Of a stretch of DNA of 64,000 nucleotides, positions 24,552-36,026 are shown piece by piece. The DNA comes from Deltaproteobacteria bacterium GWA2_38_16 (GTDB lineage: Bacteria > Bdellovibrionota > JACOXK01 > 2-02-FULL-40-11): positions 1 to 64,000 of the forward strand of contig MGPE01000006.1 of assembly GCA_001797335.1 (NCBI GenBank). The letters run 5' to 3'. The translations under genes and the position numbers were made by a program. The notes under the pieces are model-generated. The model was given only the letters and a program-made list of their open reading frames with translations. It was not told where the DNA came from and ran no database searches. Each line of letters opens with the position of its first letter. Position 1 is the stretch's first letter.

Positions 24552-27200
24552 TTATTTCTTTAATACAGCTTGTGCTGCAGCCAAGCGAGCCACAGGCACT
24601 CTATAGGGGGAGCAACTAACATAATTTAACTTAGTTCGATAGCAAAATTCAACTGAAGAAGGATCACCTCCATGTTCACCACAAATTCCAATTTTAAGGT
24701 CCGGAGTAGTCTTTCGGCCTAATTCAACAGCCATTTCAATCAAACGTCCCACTCCTTTTTGATCAATACTGACAAAGGGATCCACATCATAAATGCCTGT
24801 TTCAATATACTTCGGTAAAAAATGTCCTGAATCATCTCTAGAAATTCCAAAAGTGGTTTGAGTCAAGTCATTGGTTCCAAAAGAAAAAAACTCCGCACTC
24901 TTAGCAATTTGATCTGCCGTCAGTGCAGCCCTGGGAAGTTCAATCATCGTTCCCACTTTATAATCAATGTGAAGTTTATATTTTTCTAAAACCTCTTTAC
25001 AAATCTTAACCACCCTCTCTTTAATCAAATCAAATTCTTTCACATCTCCCACAATGGGAATCATAATTTCAGGGATTAAATCCATTTTTTCCTTCTGAAC
25101 CATTTCGCAGGCCGCTTCCATAATTGCTTGAACTTGCATTTCATAAATTTCTGGATAGGCCACTCCCAATCTACAGCCTCTAAATCCCAGCATGGGATTA
25201 AACTCACTTAACCCTTTGGCTTTTTGTTTAATCTTTGAAAAGGACACATTAATTTTATGCGCCAATTCTGCTAAATCTTTACTTGTTTGAGGCAAAAATT
25301 CATGAAGAGGCGGATCAAGCAATCGAATGGTCACAGGATATCCCTTCATTTCCTTAAAAATTCCCATAAAATCTTGTTTTTGCATCGGAAGCAGTTTTGA
25401 CAGTGCCGTTCTTCTAGTTTCTTCCGTATCTGCTAAAATCATCTCCCGCATAACATCAATCCGCTCAGGATCAAAAAACATATGCTCTGTCCGACAAAGT
25501 CCAATGCCTTCCGCCCCAAACTGTCTTGCTACTTTGGCATCGTGAGGAGTATCCGCATTGGCCCTCACTCGAATGGACCGAACTTCATCTACCCACGTCA
25601 TCAGTTTTTCATAATATTGATCTAATTTGGGCTGAACGGTTGGGATCACTCCCAAATATACTTCTCCGGTAGTTCCATTAATGGTAATTAAATCTCCCGC
25701 ATGCACTTTTTTATCATTTACCATCATATACTTATGTTCAGAATCAATTTGAATATCGTGACACCCCACAATGCAACATTTTCCCATTCCGCGAGCCACA
25801 ACCGCGGCGTGAGAGGTCATCCCCCCTCGGGCTGTTAGAATTCCACTGGCTACATGCATGCCATGAATATCTTCTGCAGATGTTTCTGCTCGAACTAAAA
25901 TTACTTTATGCCCCCCCTCTACCCATTTTTCAGCCGTTTCTGGAGAAAATACTACTTCTCCACTTACCGCTCCTGGAGAAGCAGCCAATCCTTTGGCAAT
26001 CACTTCTTTGGGAGCCTCTGGATCAATCATGGGATGCAAAAGCTGCTCTAATTGCGCTGGTTCAATTCTTAAAATAGCCTCTTCTTGTGAAATCATTTTT
26101 TCTTGAACCATGTCAAAAGCAATACGAACTGCTGCTTTGGCAGAACGTTTTCCGCGTCTGGTTTGCAAAATCCACACTTTTCCTTTTTGGATGGTAAACT
26201 CTACATCTTGCATGTCTTTATAATGCTTTTCTAAACGTTCAAAAAAATCACACAACTCTTTACACGCCTTGGGCATGGTTTTTTCAAGACTATGCGAGGA
26301 AGGGGCATCCCCTAAGAGAGGCGACGGAGTTCGAATACCCGCCACCACATCTTCTCCTTGAGCATTGAGCAGATATTCTCCAAATACTTCCTTGTCTCCT
26401 GTAGAAGGATCTCTGGTAAAAGCAACGCCCGTCGCAGAATCATCCCCCAAATTTCCAAACACCATTGCTTGCACGTTGACCGCAGTTCCCCACTGAGAAG
26501 GAATATGGTGGATTTTTCGATAGGTAATGGCCCTAGGTGAATTCCAAGAATGAAATACCGCCCCAATGGCTCCCCAGAGTTGTTCAAAAGGATCTTGGGG
26601 AAACTCTTTTCCCGTTGTTTTTTTAACCAATTGTTTATATTCACCCACCAACTCTTTTAATGCTTGGGCATTTAACTCCACATCTTGAGTCACTTTTGCT
26701 TTTTTCTTTTTGGCTGACAACAATGCTTCAAATTTATGAATATCAATATCTAAAACTACATTGCTATACATTTGGATAAATCGACGATAGCTGTCATAGG
26801 CAAAACGTTCTTTTTGAGTTTGCGCAATTAACCCCTCAATTGTCTTATCATTTAAACCCAAGTTTAAAATGGTATCCATCATTCCGGGCATACTGATTCT
26901 GGCACCGGAGCGAACTGATACTAAAAGAGGATTTTTGATATCCCCAAACTTTGTTCCTAACACTTCTTCCACAAAACTTAATTTGGTTAAAACTTCTTTT
27001 TCCAATCCTTCGGGATAGTGATTATTATGTTCATAAAAGTAAGAACACACTTCGGTAGAAATGGTAAACCCGGGAGGAACGGGAATGGAAAGCTTGGTCA
27101 TTTCTGCAAGCCCTGAGCCTTTTCCTCCTAAGATATCTTTTCTGGCAGGGTCTCCTTCAGCATTACTATTACCAAAAAAATAGACATATGGTTTAGACAT
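24552..27200 (-). CDS. ppdK: Pyruvate, phosphate dikinase
   Basis: An 882-aa enzyme interconverting pyruvate, ATP and phosphate with PEP, AMP and pyrophosphate. The nucleotide domain starts with FFGNSNAEGDPARKDILGGKGSGLAEM. The central swivelling domain holds the phosphohistidine in GGMTSHAAVVARGMGKCC. The C-terminal PEP/pyruvate TIM barrel ends with GICGEHGGDPSSVEF and the catalytic Cys region. All three domains are intact and the length is standard. Together with pyruvate kinase it allows gluconeogenesis from pyruvate. It lies between glyQS and coaBC on the same strand, 4 and 11 bases away. Confidence 0.96.
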   Translation of the reverse strand: MSKPYVYFFGNSNAEGDPARKDILGGKGSGLAEMTKLSIPVPPGFTISTEVCSYFYEHNNHYPEGLEKEVLTKLSFVEEVLGTKFGDIKNPLLVSVRSGARISMPGMMDTILNLGLNDKTIEGLIAQTQKERFAYDSYRRFIQMYSNVVLDIDIHKFEALLSAKKKKAKVTQDVELNAQALKELVGEYKQLVKKTTGKEFPQDPFEQLWGAIGAVFHSWNSPRAITYRKIHHIPSQWGTAVNVQAMVFGNLGDDSATGVAFTRDPSTGDKEVFGEYLLNAQGEDVVAGIRTPSPLLGDAPSSHSLEKTMPKACKELCDFFERLEKHYKDMQDVEFTIQKGKVWILQTRRGKRSAKAAVRIAFDMVQEKMISQEEAILRIEPAQLEQLLHPMIDPEAPKEVIAKGLAASPGAVSGEVVFSPETAEKWVEGGHKVILVRAETSAEDIHGMHVASGILTARGGMTSHAAVVARGMGKCCIVGCHDIQIDSEHKYMMVNDKKVHAGDLITINGTTGEVYLGVIPTVQPKLDQYYEKLMTWVDEVRSIRVRANADTPHDAKVARQFGAEGIGLCRTEHMFFDPERIDVMREMILADTEETRRTALSKLLPMQKQDFMGIFKEMKGYPVTIRLLDPPLHEFLPQTSKDLAELAHKINVSFSKIKQKAKGLSEFNPMLGFRGCRLGVAYPEIYEMQVQAIMEAACEMVQKEKMDLIPEIMIPIVGDVKEFDLIKERVVKICKEVLEKYKLHIDYKVGTMIELPRAALTADQIAKSAEFFSFGTNDLTQTTFGISRDDSGHFLPKYIETGIYDVDPFVSIDQKGVGRLIEMAVELGRKTTPDLKIGICGEHGGDPSSVEFCYRTKLNYVSCSPYRVPVARLAAAQAVLKK

Positions 27201-27204
27201 GACG

Positions 27205-28500
27205 TTAAGCCTCTAATTTTTTTCTTAAAAATTCCATGAGCTGGGTCATATTTACACGATCTTGTTTCATGGAATCTCGATCTCTGACTGTTACTGCTTC
27301 GTCCTTTAAAGAATCAAAATCAACCGTCACACACAAGGGAGTCCCAATTTCATCTTGCCGACGGTATCTGCGCCCAATACTGGCTGCTTCATCATATCGG
27401 GTTAAATAAAAAGGCCGAACCATTTCTTGAAGTTTATGAGTAAGTTCTTGAAGTCCGGCATTCTTAATGAGAGGGAAAAAGGCCACTTTAATAGGGGCCA
27501 GTTTTGGATGAAATCGAAGAACAGATCTTTTTTCATCCTTGGCTTCTTCCTCATGATAGGCATCAATAAGACAAGCAAGTAGAGTTCGATCACATCCCAC
27601 AGATGTTTCTATGACATAAGGAGTATATTTTTCTTTGGTAGCTTCATCAAAATACTGAAGAGATTTTCCAGAATATTGTTGATGCCGGGATAAATCAAAA
27701 TCTGTACGGTTATGAATCCCTTCTATTTCTTGCCATCCAAATGGAAATTCATACTGAACATCAAAGGCTTTTTTTGCATAATGTGCCAGTTCCCCTTTCG
27801 TATGTTCATGAAATTGCAATTTTTTAGGATTCAGTCCTAAAGATTTGTGCCATTTTAATCTTTCTTCTTTCCAATGATCAAAATATTGTTCATCAGAACC
27901 CGGCTTAACAAAATATTGCATTTCCATCTGTTCAAATTCACGGGTTCTAAAAATAAAATTTCCAGGAGTAATTTCATTTCGAAATGCCTTTCCAATTTGA
28001 GCAATCCCAAAAGGAATTTTATGGCGAAGCGTTGTTTGAACATTTAAAAAATTAACATAAATTCCTTGGGCCGTTTCTGGACGTAAATAGACAATACTAC
28101 TTTCATCTTCTATGGGTCCCATAAACGTTTTAAACATGAGATTAAATTGACGCATCTCTGTCAGTTCACCGGAACAGTCGGGACATTTTTTTTCTGTCAG
28201 TTGATCTGGACGAAATCGGTGTTTACATTTCTTGCAATCAACCAGAGGATCTGTAAACCCCGCCACATGTCCTGATGCCTCCCACACTTTTGGGTGCATT
28301 AAAATAGAAGCATCGATGCCTTCAATATCTTCTCGATTGACCATGGCATTCCACCACAATCGTTTAATATTATTTTTAAGTTCAACGCCTAAAGGACCAT
28401 AATCCCAACAGCTATTAATCCCTCCATAGATTTCACTGCTTTGAAAAATAAATCCTCTTCTTTTACATAAAGAAACGAGCTCATTCATATCTAAGGTCAT
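27205..28500 (-). CDS. glyQS: Glycyl-tRNA synthetase, dimeric type
   Basis: Class II synthetase of the alpha-2 type. Motifs visible: [17 protein letters not shown] at the N-terminus, a zinc-type CKKCKHRF...KKCPDC insert (about 87-115), motif 2 [23 protein letters not shown], motif 3 [12 protein letters not shown], and the anticodon-binding domain from about residue 335 ([29 protein letters not shown]). 431 aa is at the short end for the family. It overlaps msbA as ATGA (28497-28500), which couples translation of this housekeeping gene to a lipid exporter. Confidence 0.95.
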   Translation of the reverse strand: MTLDMNELVSLCKRRGFIFQSSEIYGGINSCWDYGPLGVELKNNIKRLWWNAMVNREDIEGIDASILMHPKVWEASGHVAGFTDPLVDCKKCKHRFRPDQLTEKKCPDCSGELTEMRQFNLMFKTFMGPIEDESSIVYLRPETAQGIYVNFLNVQTTLRHKIPFGIAQIGKAFRNEITPGNFIFRTREFEQMEMQYFVKPGSDEQYFDHWKEERLKWHKSLGLNPKKLQFHEHTKGELAHYAKKAFDVQYEFPFGWQEIEGIHNRTDFDLSRHQQYSGKSLQYFDEATKEKYTPYVIETSVGCDRTLLACLIDAYHEEEAKDEKRSVLRFHPKLAPIKVAFFPLIKNAGLQELTHKLQEMVRPFYLTRYDEAASIGRRYRRQDEIGTPLCVTVDFDSLKDEAVTVRDRDSMKQDRVNMTQLMEFLRKKLEA

Positions 28501-30236
28501 GGCTGATACCCCAATTGTTTAGAAAACTGCAGTTGATAAAACTTATGATATTGCCCCTCTTGTTTCATTAGGGTTTCATGCGTCCCCTCTTCTACAATTT
28601 CTCCATCAGACAAAACCAAAATACGATGCGCATGTTGAATCGTAGAAAGTCTGTGCGCAATAATAAAACTGGTTCGTCCTTTCATCAGCTGTTCAATGGC
28701 TTTTTGAACTAAAATCTCAGATTCAGTATCTAACGCAGACGTAGCTTCATCCAAAATTAAAATAGGAGCATTTTTCAGGAGTGCCCTAGCAATGGAAATT
28801 CTCTGACGCTCTCCTCCAGAAAGCTTAACCCCTCTTTCTCCAACAACCGTATCATACTGATGAGGGAGCTCCATAATAAAATCATGAGCATGGGCTGCTT
28901 TCGCTGCTTCAACCACATCCTTTTGTGAACGCCCTTGATCTCCATACGCAATATTGGCACCAACCGTATCATTAAATAAAAATACATCTTGAGATACCAG
29001 CGCAACTTGTTGACTTAAAGATTCTAAAGTCACATCTCGAACATCCATTCCATCAACAGAAATGGCTCCTTCTGTTACATCATAAAAACGAGGAACCAGA
29101 TTAACCAGAGTTGTTTTTCCTCCTCCACTGGATCCCACCAGCGCAATCACCTCACCCTTTTGAATGGTTAAATTAATATTTCTTAATACCCATTGTTCTT
29201 CATTTTTATATTTAAAGGACACTTGTTCAAAAGTAATATTTTTTGAGAACGTTTTTAAGGGAAGCGCATGGGGAGTATTTTCAACACTCGGGGTTAAATC
29301 TAAAATAGAAAAAACACGCGTTGCCGCTGCTAGTCCTTTTTGAAATCCTATATAAAGAGAATTAAGTTTTTTAATCGGATCAATGAGAAATCCCAATGCA
29401 AAACCAACACTAAAGATATCCCCTCCACTCACTTGTTGCGAAAGAACCCGATTTCCCCCATAAACGGTTAAAAATGCCAATCCAAATCCCCCTAAAATGC
29501 CTAAAACAGGCGCTAACAATCCCTCCACTTTCATCCATCGAAATTGAACCCCCAATAAACGTTCATTATCCAATCGAAATTTTCTATGTAAAAATTTCTC
29601 CAAACCAAATGCTTTTACAATCCGAATGCCACTTAAGGTTTCATGAATGGTAGAGTTTAATGTTGCCCATTGTTCCTGGCGCTGATGGGTCATTTTTCGT
29701 AATTTTTTCCCTATTCTAGAAATCATCAATACAAGAGGTGGCATCATCACTAAAGAAATAAGAGTTAACTTCCAATCTCTATAAAAAGAAACCGAAATAA
29801 GTCCTATAATGGTGAAAGGATCTAAAAATAGGGAATTAATCCGTCCATAAGCTTCTAACATTAAAATAACATCACTGTTGATTACAGACATCATCCTTCC
29901 CGTAGAAGCTTGAGAATAATAATCTAACGATAAAGAAATATATTTTTTATAGAGCTCAACCCGGATGGTCCTGACAATCCTTTCACTCAGATAGGAAATC
30001 CAAACGGTGTAAATATATCTTGAGACAGAACAAAAAATAGCAAAACAAATAATAAAAAGAGGCATCATTTTAAGTATGTCTCTTTTCTTTCCAACTAAAA
30101 TATCATCTAAAAATGGTTTTACAGAAAGAGCTGCCCCGGGTTGAAGAGAGGAAGCAAAAATGCCTAAAATGAGCACCCCTAAAAACTCCCATCGATAGGG
30201 CTTTGCATAGGAAAGAACTCGCCGCAGGGTTTTCAT
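28497..30236 (-). CDS. msbA: Lipid A/phospholipid flippase ABC transporter MsbA
   Basis: A 579-aa half-transporter. The N-terminal transmembrane domain has six helices (about 15-310). The ATPase domain has Walker [11 protein letters not shown], signature [16 protein letters not shown], Walker [13 protein letters not shown] and the H-loop IAHRLST. Family members flip lipid A core or other lipids across the inner membrane. A GmhB-like gene is divergent immediately upstream, consistent with lipopolysaccharide assembly. The stop overlaps the glyQS start (ATGA). Confidence 0.88.
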   Translation of the reverse strand: MKTLRRVLSYAKPYRWEFLGVLILGIFASSLQPGAALSVKPFLDDILVGKKRDILKMMPLFIICFAIFCSVSRYIYTVWISYLSERIVRTIRVELYKKYISLSLDYYSQASTGRMMSVINSDVILMLEAYGRINSLFLDPFTIIGLISVSFYRDWKLTLISLVMMPPLVLMISRIGKKLRKMTHQRQEQWATLNSTIHETLSGIRIVKAFGLEKFLHRKFRLDNERLLGVQFRWMKVEGLLAPVLGILGGFGLAFLTVYGGNRVLSQQVSGGDIFSVGFALGFLIDPIKKLNSLYIGFQKGLAAATRVFSILDLTPSVENTPHALPLKTFSKNITFEQVSFKYKNEEQWVLRNINLTIQKGEVIALVGSSGGGKTTLVNLVPRFYDVTEGAISVDGMDVRDVTLESLSQQVALVSQDVFLFNDTVGANIAYGDQGRSQKDVVEAAKAAHAHDFIMELPHQYDTVVGERGVKLSGGERQRISIARALLKNAPILILDEATSALDTESEILVQKAIEQLMKGRTSFIIAHRLSTIQHAHRILVLSDGEIVEEGTHETLMKQEGQYHKFYQLQFSKQLGYQP

Positions 30237-30283
30237 AAATGATTTGCTATGGTTACAATAATAATGATATCAAATCAAGAATT

Positions 30284-30829
30284 ATGAAAGCGGTATTTTT
30301 AGATCGAGATGGCACCATTAACGTTGAAGAACCCAATTATCTTACCGATATTCGAAAGCTTAAAATTTTTGATGAAGCCTTTAAAGCCATTCAATTATTT
30401 AATTGTCATGGGTTTAAAACCATTGTTGTGACAAATCAATCCTGTGTTGGCAGAGGAGTACTCCAAGAAAAAGAACTTATTAAAATTAATACCCAATTAC
30501 AAAAAACATTAGCTAAAAAAAATGCTCACTTAGACTCTATTTATTATTGCCCACACACACCCGATGACCAGTGTCTTTGTCGAAAACCAAAGATTGGATT
30601 ATTACAGCGGGCCGTCCAAGAGCATCATGTTAACTTAGAAAAATCTTTTTTTATTGGAGATCGAGAATTTGACATCTATGCTGGGAAAGCGGCTGGATGC
30701 AAAACCGTACTGGTTCTTACAGGGGCAGGGAAACAAATGTTGGAACGGTTTTCTTTAAAACCTGATTTTATTGCCACCCATCTTCTGGAAGCCGCCCAAT
30801 GGGTTATTCAGCAATCAGCGTCTCTATAA
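30284..30829 (+). CDS. gmhB: D-glycero-D-manno-heptose 1,7-bisphosphate 7-phosphatase (GmhB-like)
   Basis: A HAD-IIIA phosphatase of about 181 aa. Motif I is AVFLDRDGTIN with both catalytic Asp residues, motif II is VVTNQS, and motif III/IV is GDREFDIYAGKAAGC. The zinc loop CPHTPDDQCLCRKP is the hallmark that separates GmhB and histidinol phosphatase-like enzymes from other HADs. It would remove the 7-phosphate in ADP-heptose synthesis for LPS. The ATG at 30284 was chosen over an upstream codon because the family begins at MKAVFLDRD. The 3' end overlaps recO by 26 bases. Confidence 0.85.
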   Translation: MKAVFLDRDGTINVEEPNYLTDIRKLKIFDEAFKAIQLFNCHGFKTIVVTNQSCVGRGVLQEKELIKINTQLQKTLAKKNAHLDSIYYCPHTPDDQCLCRKPKIGLLQRAVQEHHVNLEKSFFIGDREFDIYAGKAAGCKTVLVLTGAGKQMLERFSLKPDFIATHLLEAAQWVIQQSASL

Positions 30830-31577
30830 AACGATACGAATTCATTTCTCTTCCCAAGTGATGAAATAAAAAAGAAGGAAGGAGCGCTTTCATTTCATGG
30901 CGCAGATGTGTTGCCATAGTCACATCTATCTTTTGTTTTGTCATCATGCGATTGACATACAGTATCGTTTCTTTTGAAACTTTTTTAAGAGATTCTTCGC
31001 CATACTGGCTCAGAATGACAGAAGCAGCACACTCATTACATTTTACTCCCCCTTCTCCATATGAAAACAAAAGTTTTTCTGGTAATAACTCTACCTTTTT
31101 TTTGCACTTTAAACAGCCCGTGAGCATCGGCTCATAGCCAATATGAGGCAGGAGTCGCGCCTCGAAAAGTCTCGCCAAGAGATCTTCTTGTTTTGTTTTT
31201 TCCAAAGATTTTAAAAAAGAATGTAAAAAATCAAAAAGATTTTGTGCAGATTCATTCTCGCGCATCACTTCAGAAATAACCTCTAAAAAATAGCACCCAT
31301 AAGCCATTTTATGAATGCTTTTTTTAAGACCAGAAAAAATATTAACAACGGAAACTTCTGACAATCTTGCCAAAGAAGAATGTTGTTTTTGAGAATAGAG
31401 CACGGAAAGCAGCGTTAAGGGTTCTAAGGCACCCCCAAAACGTCTTTTACTTTTTTGAGCATAAGGGGCAATGGCCGTTACCCGACCAAAATCATGTGTT
31501 AATAAAATAACTCTTTTATCATTTTCACTGAAGGGGACTGCTTGAAAAACAAATGCAGAAGTTTTAAGAAGCTCCAT
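30804..31577 (-). CDS. recO: DNA repair protein RecO
   Basis: A 257-aa recombination mediator acting with RecF/RecR to load RecA at gaps. The N-terminal OB fold (TSAFVFQAVPFSENDKRVILLTHDFGRVTAIA), the helical middle and the zinc site CLKCKKK...CNECA (about 160-188) match the family. The gene overlaps convergent gmhB by 26 bases. The upstream flippase-like gene is 18 bases away on the same strand. Confidence 0.9.
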   Translation of the reverse strand: MELLKTSAFVFQAVPFSENDKRVILLTHDFGRVTAIAPYAQKSKRRFGGALEPLTLLSVLYSQKQHSSLARLSEVSVVNIFSGLKKSIHKMAYGCYFLEVISEVMRENESAQNLFDFLHSFLKSLEKTKQEDLLARLFEARLLPHIGYEPMLTGCLKCKKKVELLPEKLLFSYGEGGVKCNECAASVILSQYGEESLKKVSKETILYVNRMMTKQKIDVTMATHLRHEMKALLPSFLFHHLGREMNSYRFIETLIAE

Positions 31578-31595
31578 GAAAAGTAGCCGTTATGT

Positions 31596-32594
31596 TCATA
31601 CGGAAAGAACCTCTTTTTCTGAAGGAGCATTAACAGGCATTTTTTCTCGGTTCAATACATAGACTAAAAGTCCCACCAAAGCCCACACCACAATGACCAT
31701 TTGAACAATGGTCATCATGTCCGCCCCAATGGTGGTAGGTCGCCCATACGCCCATTCAAAAAGTTTTAAAAATGCGGATTGCCCCACCCCTAACCCGGCT
31801 GGTGCAATGGGAATCGACATCACAAACATCCCGAGCGGCAGTAAAAAGAAATATTGCGCAATGGGTAATGCATTCTCACCCAAGGCTCTCACCGCCGCAT
31901 AATATAAAATAACATTCGCAATAAAATTAATGACCGTCATAATTCCCGCTAAAAAAATGACCCCCAAATGTTTTCGATATGCCCAAAAGGACTCTGTCAT
32001 GTCCCTTAAAAAAATAGGCCAACGGGAAGAAAGTGAAAAATTTTTTCTAAATAAAAAAAATAAAAATCCAATCACAACAATTCCAAATCCACCCATAATC
32101 ATTTGTCCTAGAATTTTTAATTCCGAAACAGATTGCACAAAAGAAAAATTAAAAATGACTGCACAAAAAGTGACTACCGTTAACATCATCAGTCCAATAA
32201 ACCGATCCATAACGACAGAAAGAGCCGCCGCCATTTTATTCTTTTCTGTTTTAGAGATATAATACGCTTTCACGACGTCGCCGCTGACAGTTCCGGGAAT
32301 AACAATATTAAAAAAATGCCCAATAAAAACAAGTTTTAAGGCTTTTTTAAAGCTAATTCGAATTCCTTGTGTCGTTAAGAGCAAACGCCATCTCCAAGTG
32401 GTAATCAGTAATGTCACAAGCCCCATCAGCAAAGATAAAATTGTCCAATAAGAGTGTAAAAAAGCATCTTTCACTCGAACTAAATCCACTTTCCCAGAAG
32501 TAATTAAATAAACAAAAATAGCCACCGCAAACGCCAATTTAAGAATTTGAATTAAAAAAGATTTTATCTTTGCCTTTTTCATATTGGATGTCAT
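31596..32594 (-). CDS. Lysylphosphatidylglycerol synthase TM-region/UPF0104 flippase-like protein
   Basis: A 332-aa integral membrane protein with about eight helices. Features of the UPF0104/AglD/LPG_synthase_TM family are present: WRWRLLLTTQGIRISFKKALKLVFIGHFFNIVIPGTVSGDVVKAY, followed by VVMDRFIGLM, and the C-terminal IPIAPAGLGVGQSAFLKLF. Members are thought to move lipid-linked sugars or act in glycolipid assembly. It lacks the soluble synthase domain of MprF. The start could also be the Met 4 codons in. It is divergent from the nucleotide-sugar operon at 32672. Confidence 0.8.
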   Translation of the reverse strand: MTSNMKKAKIKSFLIQILKLAFAVAIFVYLITSGKVDLVRVKDAFLHSYWTILSLLMGLVTLLITTWRWRLLLTTQGIRISFKKALKLVFIGHFFNIVIPGTVSGDVVKAYYISKTEKNKMAAALSVVMDRFIGLMMLTVVTFCAVIFNFSFVQSVSELKILGQMIMGGFGIVVIGFLFFLFRKNFSLSSRWPIFLRDMTESFWAYRKHLGVIFLAGIMTVINFIANVILYYAAVRALGENALPIAQYFFLLPLGMFVMSIPIAPAGLGVGQSAFLKLFEWAYGRPTTIGADMMTIVQMVIVVWALVGLLVYVLNREKMPVNAPSEKEVLSV

Positions 32595-32671
32595 TCTCGC
32601 GAAAGCAAGAATCTAAGTCAATTAAATCCTTATAATTGACTTATATAAATGAGTGATCTAAAAACTGATCT

Positions 32672-33973
32672 ATGGACATTGCCGTCATTGGAACCGGATA
32701 TGTAGGATTGGTAGCAGGGACCTGTTTTGCCGATAGCGGAAACCAGGTATATTGTGTTGATGTAGATAAGACCAAAATCAAAAATCTATCCTGTGGGATT
32801 GTCCCCTTCTATGAACCTGGTCTAGAAGATCTTATTAAGCGAAATACCAAAAATAAAAGACTAACGTTTACAATAGACTCTGCTTTGGCCATTCAACAAT
32901 CAAAAGTTATTTTTATTGCCGTTGGCACTCCTCAAGATGAAGACGGCTCTTCAGATTTAAAATATGTCTTTAACGTAGCCCGCACCATTGCTGAACACAT
33001 GAATGAATCTAAAATTATTGTTCTTAAAAGTACTGTTCCCGTAGGCACACACCAAAAAGTATCTGATATCCTACAAAAAAATACCTCGCACCCATTTGCT
33101 ATTATTTCAAACCCCGAGTTTTTAAAAGAAGGAACCGCCATCGAAGATTTCTTAAAACCAGAGCGTGTGGTACTGGGAGGAAACCATGAAGAAGCCTTAA
33201 ATACCTTAAAAGAACTCTATGCACCTTTTGTTCGTTCTGGAAACCCAATTTTTATCATGGATAATACCTCTGCAGAACTATCTAAATATGCCTGCAATTC
33301 CTTTCTGGCCGCCAAAATTTCTTTTATCAATGAAATAGCCAACTTTTGTGAATCTGTTGGAGCCGATATTGAACCTATTCGGCAAGTCATGATGAGTGAT
33401 TCTCGAATAGGACATAAATTTCTATATCCTGGAACAGGTTATGGAGGTTCTTGTTTTCCAAAAGATGTTCAAGCCCTTTTAGCCTCTAGCCAAATTCACG
33501 GAAAATCTCTCAAGGTGCTACAGGCTGTTGAAGAGGTAAATCGCGCGCAAAAAGAAATTTTATTTCATAAACTCTATACGTATTTTTCAGGGAAACTATC
33601 CGGAAAAACCATTGCCATTTGGGGTCTTGCTTTTAAGCCCAATACGGATGATATGAGAGAAGCTCCAGCTATTGCTGTTATTAAAAATTTACTTAAGCAT
33701 AAAGCTAAAATAAAAGTCTACGATCCTGTTGCGCTCCTAACCGCCAAACACATTTTTGAAAATAAAATTGAATATTTTGAAGATAGCTATGAGTGCTTAA
33801 AAGATGCAGATGCTCTTCTTATTTTAACAGAATGGAATGAATTTCGAAAACCCAATTTCAAAAAAATAAAAAGCCTTCTCACACAACCCCTTATTTTTGA
33901 CGGACGTAATCTCTTTAATCCAAAGATGATGAAAGAGTATGGATTTTACTATGAAGGGATCGGCTTAATATGA
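32672..33973 (+). CDS. ugd: UDP-glucose 6-dehydrogenase
   Basis: Oxidises UDP-glucose to UDP-glucuronate with two [24 protein letters not shown] is the NAD-binding start, [12 protein letters not shown] and STVPVGT follow, and the catalytic Cys lies in [17 protein letters not shown]. The C-terminal UDP-binding domain has [17 protein letters not shown]. 433 aa. It is the first gene of a four-gene operon, and its stop overlaps the decarboxylase start (ATGA, 33970-33973), so the product is channelled to the next enzyme. Confidence 0.95.
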   Translation: MDIAVIGTGYVGLVAGTCFADSGNQVYCVDVDKTKIKNLSCGIVPFYEPGLEDLIKRNTKNKRLTFTIDSALAIQQSKVIFIAVGTPQDEDGSSDLKYVFNVARTIAEHMNESKIIVLKSTVPVGTHQKVSDILQKNTSHPFAIISNPEFLKEGTAIEDFLKPERVVLGGNHEEALNTLKELYAPFVRSGNPIFIMDNTSAELSKYACNSFLAAKISFINEIANFCESVGADIEPIRQVMMSDSRIGHKFLYPGTGYGGSCFPKDVQALLASSQIHGKSLKVLQAVEEVNRAQKEILFHKLYTYFSGKLSGKTIAIWGLAFKPNTDDMREAPAIAVIKNLLKHKAKIKVYDPVALLTAKHIFENKIEYFEDSYECLKDADALLILTEWNEFRKPNFKKIKSLLTQPLIFDGRNLFNPKMMKEYGFYYEGIGLI

Positions 33974-34902
33974 AACACGCTATTGTGACAGGAGGAGCGG
34001 GTTTCCTAGGCTCCCACCTCTGCGACACTCTTCTAGAACGAAATTATCACGTTACTTGCATCGATAATTTCATTACGGGGAGTCCTAAGAATATTGCACA
34101 TCTCACCTCTCATCCAAATTTTACTTTCACTGAGCACGACGTTACTAAATATATTCAAATAGAGGGGCCTATAGATGCCATTTTTCATTTTGCTTCTCCA
34201 GCCAGTCCCATTGATTATCAAAAAATTCCTATTCCCACATTAAAGGTGGGCGCTCTCGGCACTCATAATGTCTTGGGTTTAGCAAAAGCTAAAAAAGCCA
34301 CTATTCTTTTGGCTTCTACTTCTGAAGTCTATGGAGATCCCCTCGTTCATCCGCAAAAAGAAGATTACTGGGGAAATGTAAATCCCATTGGTCCTAGAGG
34401 ATGTTATGATGAAGCCAAACGATTTTTAGAAGCGATGACCATGGCCTACCATCGAGTTCATGGATTAAAAACACGAATTATCCGGATTTTTAATACCTAT
34501 GGCCCTCGCCAACGACTGGATGATGGCAGAGCCATTCCTACTTTTATCACTCAAGCATTGAAGAATGAAGACATTACTATTTTTGGGGATGGTTCCCAAA
34601 CCCGAAGCTTTTGCTATGTAGATGATTTAATTTCAGGAATTTATAAACTATTCCAATCAGATTATTCTTACCCTGTAAACATTGGAAATCCTACGGAACT
34701 CACCATTCATGAAATGGCTAAAAAAGTGATTGAAGTCATACACAGTAAAAGTAAATTCATCTATAAATCTCTTCCACAAGATGACCCTAAAACCAGACAA
34801 CCGGATATAACCCTTGCCAAAAAATTGTTGCAATGGGAGCCTAAAATCAGTCTGGAAGAAGGATTAAAACGATCCATGGATTATTTCAAAAGGAGTTTAT
34901 GA
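33970..34902 (+). CDS. uxs: UDP-glucuronate decarboxylase (UDP-xylose synthase), SDR family
   Basis: A 310-aa extended short-chain dehydrogenase. [15 protein letters not shown] binds [19 protein letters not shown] and [18 protein letters not shown] follow, then [16 protein letters not shown] holds the catalytic Tyr-x-x-x-Lys (YDEAK), and NTYGPR is typical of UXS. It converts UDP-glucuronate from Ugd to UDP-xylose through a 4-keto intermediate. The overlaps with ugd and with the aminotransferase gene (34899-34902) support a single pathway. Confidence 0.9.
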   Translation: MKHAIVTGGAGFLGSHLCDTLLERNYHVTCIDNFITGSPKNIAHLTSHPNFTFTEHDVTKYIQIEGPIDAIFHFASPASPIDYQKIPIPTLKVGALGTHNVLGLAKAKKATILLASTSEVYGDPLVHPQKEDYWGNVNPIGPRGCYDEAKRFLEAMTMAYHRVHGLKTRIIRIFNTYGPRQRLDDGRAIPTFITQALKNEDITIFGDGSQTRSFCYVDDLISGIYKLFQSDYSYPVNIGNPTELTIHEMAKKVIEVIHSKSKFIYKSLPQDDPKTRQPDITLAKKLLQWEPKISLEEGLKRSMDYFKRSL

Positions 34903-36026
34903 TGATGAATGTTCAAATATTAGATCTTAAAAAACAATATGAAGCCCTTAAACCTCAAATTCAAACAGCCATTCAACGTGTTTTAGATCAAGGAATTTAT
35001 GTATTAGGCCCAGAAGTGCAAAAACTTGAAAAAGATTTAGCCCAATATGTAGGAAGCCCCCATGCTTTAGGAACTTCTTCGGGGACTGATGCTCTTTTAT
35101 TGGCTCTTTTAACGATTGGGATTGAACCCAATGACGAAGTTATTACCACTCCCCTTTCATTTGTTGCCACCAGTGAAGTCATTTCATTTTTAAAAGCGAA
35201 ACCTGTATTTGTAGATGTTGATCCTCAGACATTTTGCATCGATCCCACTCAAATTGAAGCAGCTATTACCTCTAAAACCAAAGCTATTATTCCAGTCCAC
35301 ATTTTTGGCCAGTGTGCGGATATGGATCCTATTTTAGACATTGCCAAAAAACATAAGCTTTTTGTCATTGAAGATGCCTGTCAGGCTATCGGCGCAGAAT
35401 ATAAAGGACGAAAAGCAGGATCTATGGGAGATTTTGGAGCTTTGAGTTTCTACCCTTCTAAAAATCTGGGCACCTATGGAGATGGAGGAATGCTGTTTGT
35501 AAAAGATGAAAAAAACTTTATCTCTGCTAGAGAATATCGAACCCATGGAGAATATCCTAAAACCTATAATCACAAAAAAATTGGGATGAATGCCCGCCTT
35601 GCTGCCCTTCCCGCTGCCGTTTTAAATGTTAAGTTCCCCTATATTGATCAGTGGAATGAGCAGCGAAGAGAAAAAGCTCAAACCTATTATCGCCTTTTTG
35701 AAGAAGCAGGGCTTTTAAATAAGATTACGCTTCCTAAAGTTGCTTCATACAACAAACCTGTTTTTCATTTATACGTTATTTTAACTCAGCATAAAAATAA
35801 CCTCATAGAGCATTTAAAATCCAATGGTATTCAAACAGGGAATCATTTCCCAACCCCCCTTCCCTATCTGGAGTGTTATAAAGAAGCTGGATACATCAAA
35901 GGAAATCTCCCAAATGCCGAAAAAATTTGTTCTCAAACCGTTTCTCTTCCCATGTACCCTGAATTAACCCTTGAGGAACAGCAGTATGTCGTCTCAAAAA
36001 TCCGTCATTATTATTCCAACCTATAA
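34899..36026 (+). CDS. DegT/DnrJ/EryC1/StrS-family sugar aminotransferase
   Basis: A 375-aa PLP enzyme. [14 protein letters not shown] binds PLP phosphate, [19 protein letters not shown] follows, and the Schiff-base Lys is in [15 protein letters not shown]. The C-terminal [12 protein letters not shown] is usual for the family. It transaminates a nucleotide-linked keto sugar. The preceding Ugd and UDP-glucuronate decarboxylase suggest a UDP-pentose or uronate ketosugar substrate, but the motif [11 protein letters not shown] is shared by 3-amino-sugar enzymes, so the position of amination is open. AAAGGAG lies before three consecutive Met codons. Confidence 0.85.
   Translation: MMMNVQILDLKKQYEALKPQIQTAIQRVLDQGIYVLGPEVQKLEKDLAQYVGSPHALGTSSGTDALLLALLTIGIEPNDEVITTPLSFVATSEVISFLKAKPVFVDVDPQTFCIDPTQIEAAITSKTKAIIPVHIFGQCADMDPILDIAKKHKLFVIEDACQAIGAEYKGRKAGSMGDFGALSFYPSKNLGTYGDGGMLFVKDEKNFISAREYRTHGEYPKTYNHKKIGMNARLAALPAAVLNVKFPYIDQWNEQRREKAQTYYRLFEEAGLLNKITLPKVASYNKPVFHLYVILTQHKNNLIEHLKSNGIQTGNHFPTPLPYLECYKEAGYIKGNLPNAEKICSQTVSLPMYPELTLEEQQYVVSKIRHYYSNL

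Noticed and set aside
31930-32262. A 110-codon plus-strand frame inside the flippase-like gene
   Set aside because: Composition is shadow-like and the opposite strand encodes a clear membrane protein family.
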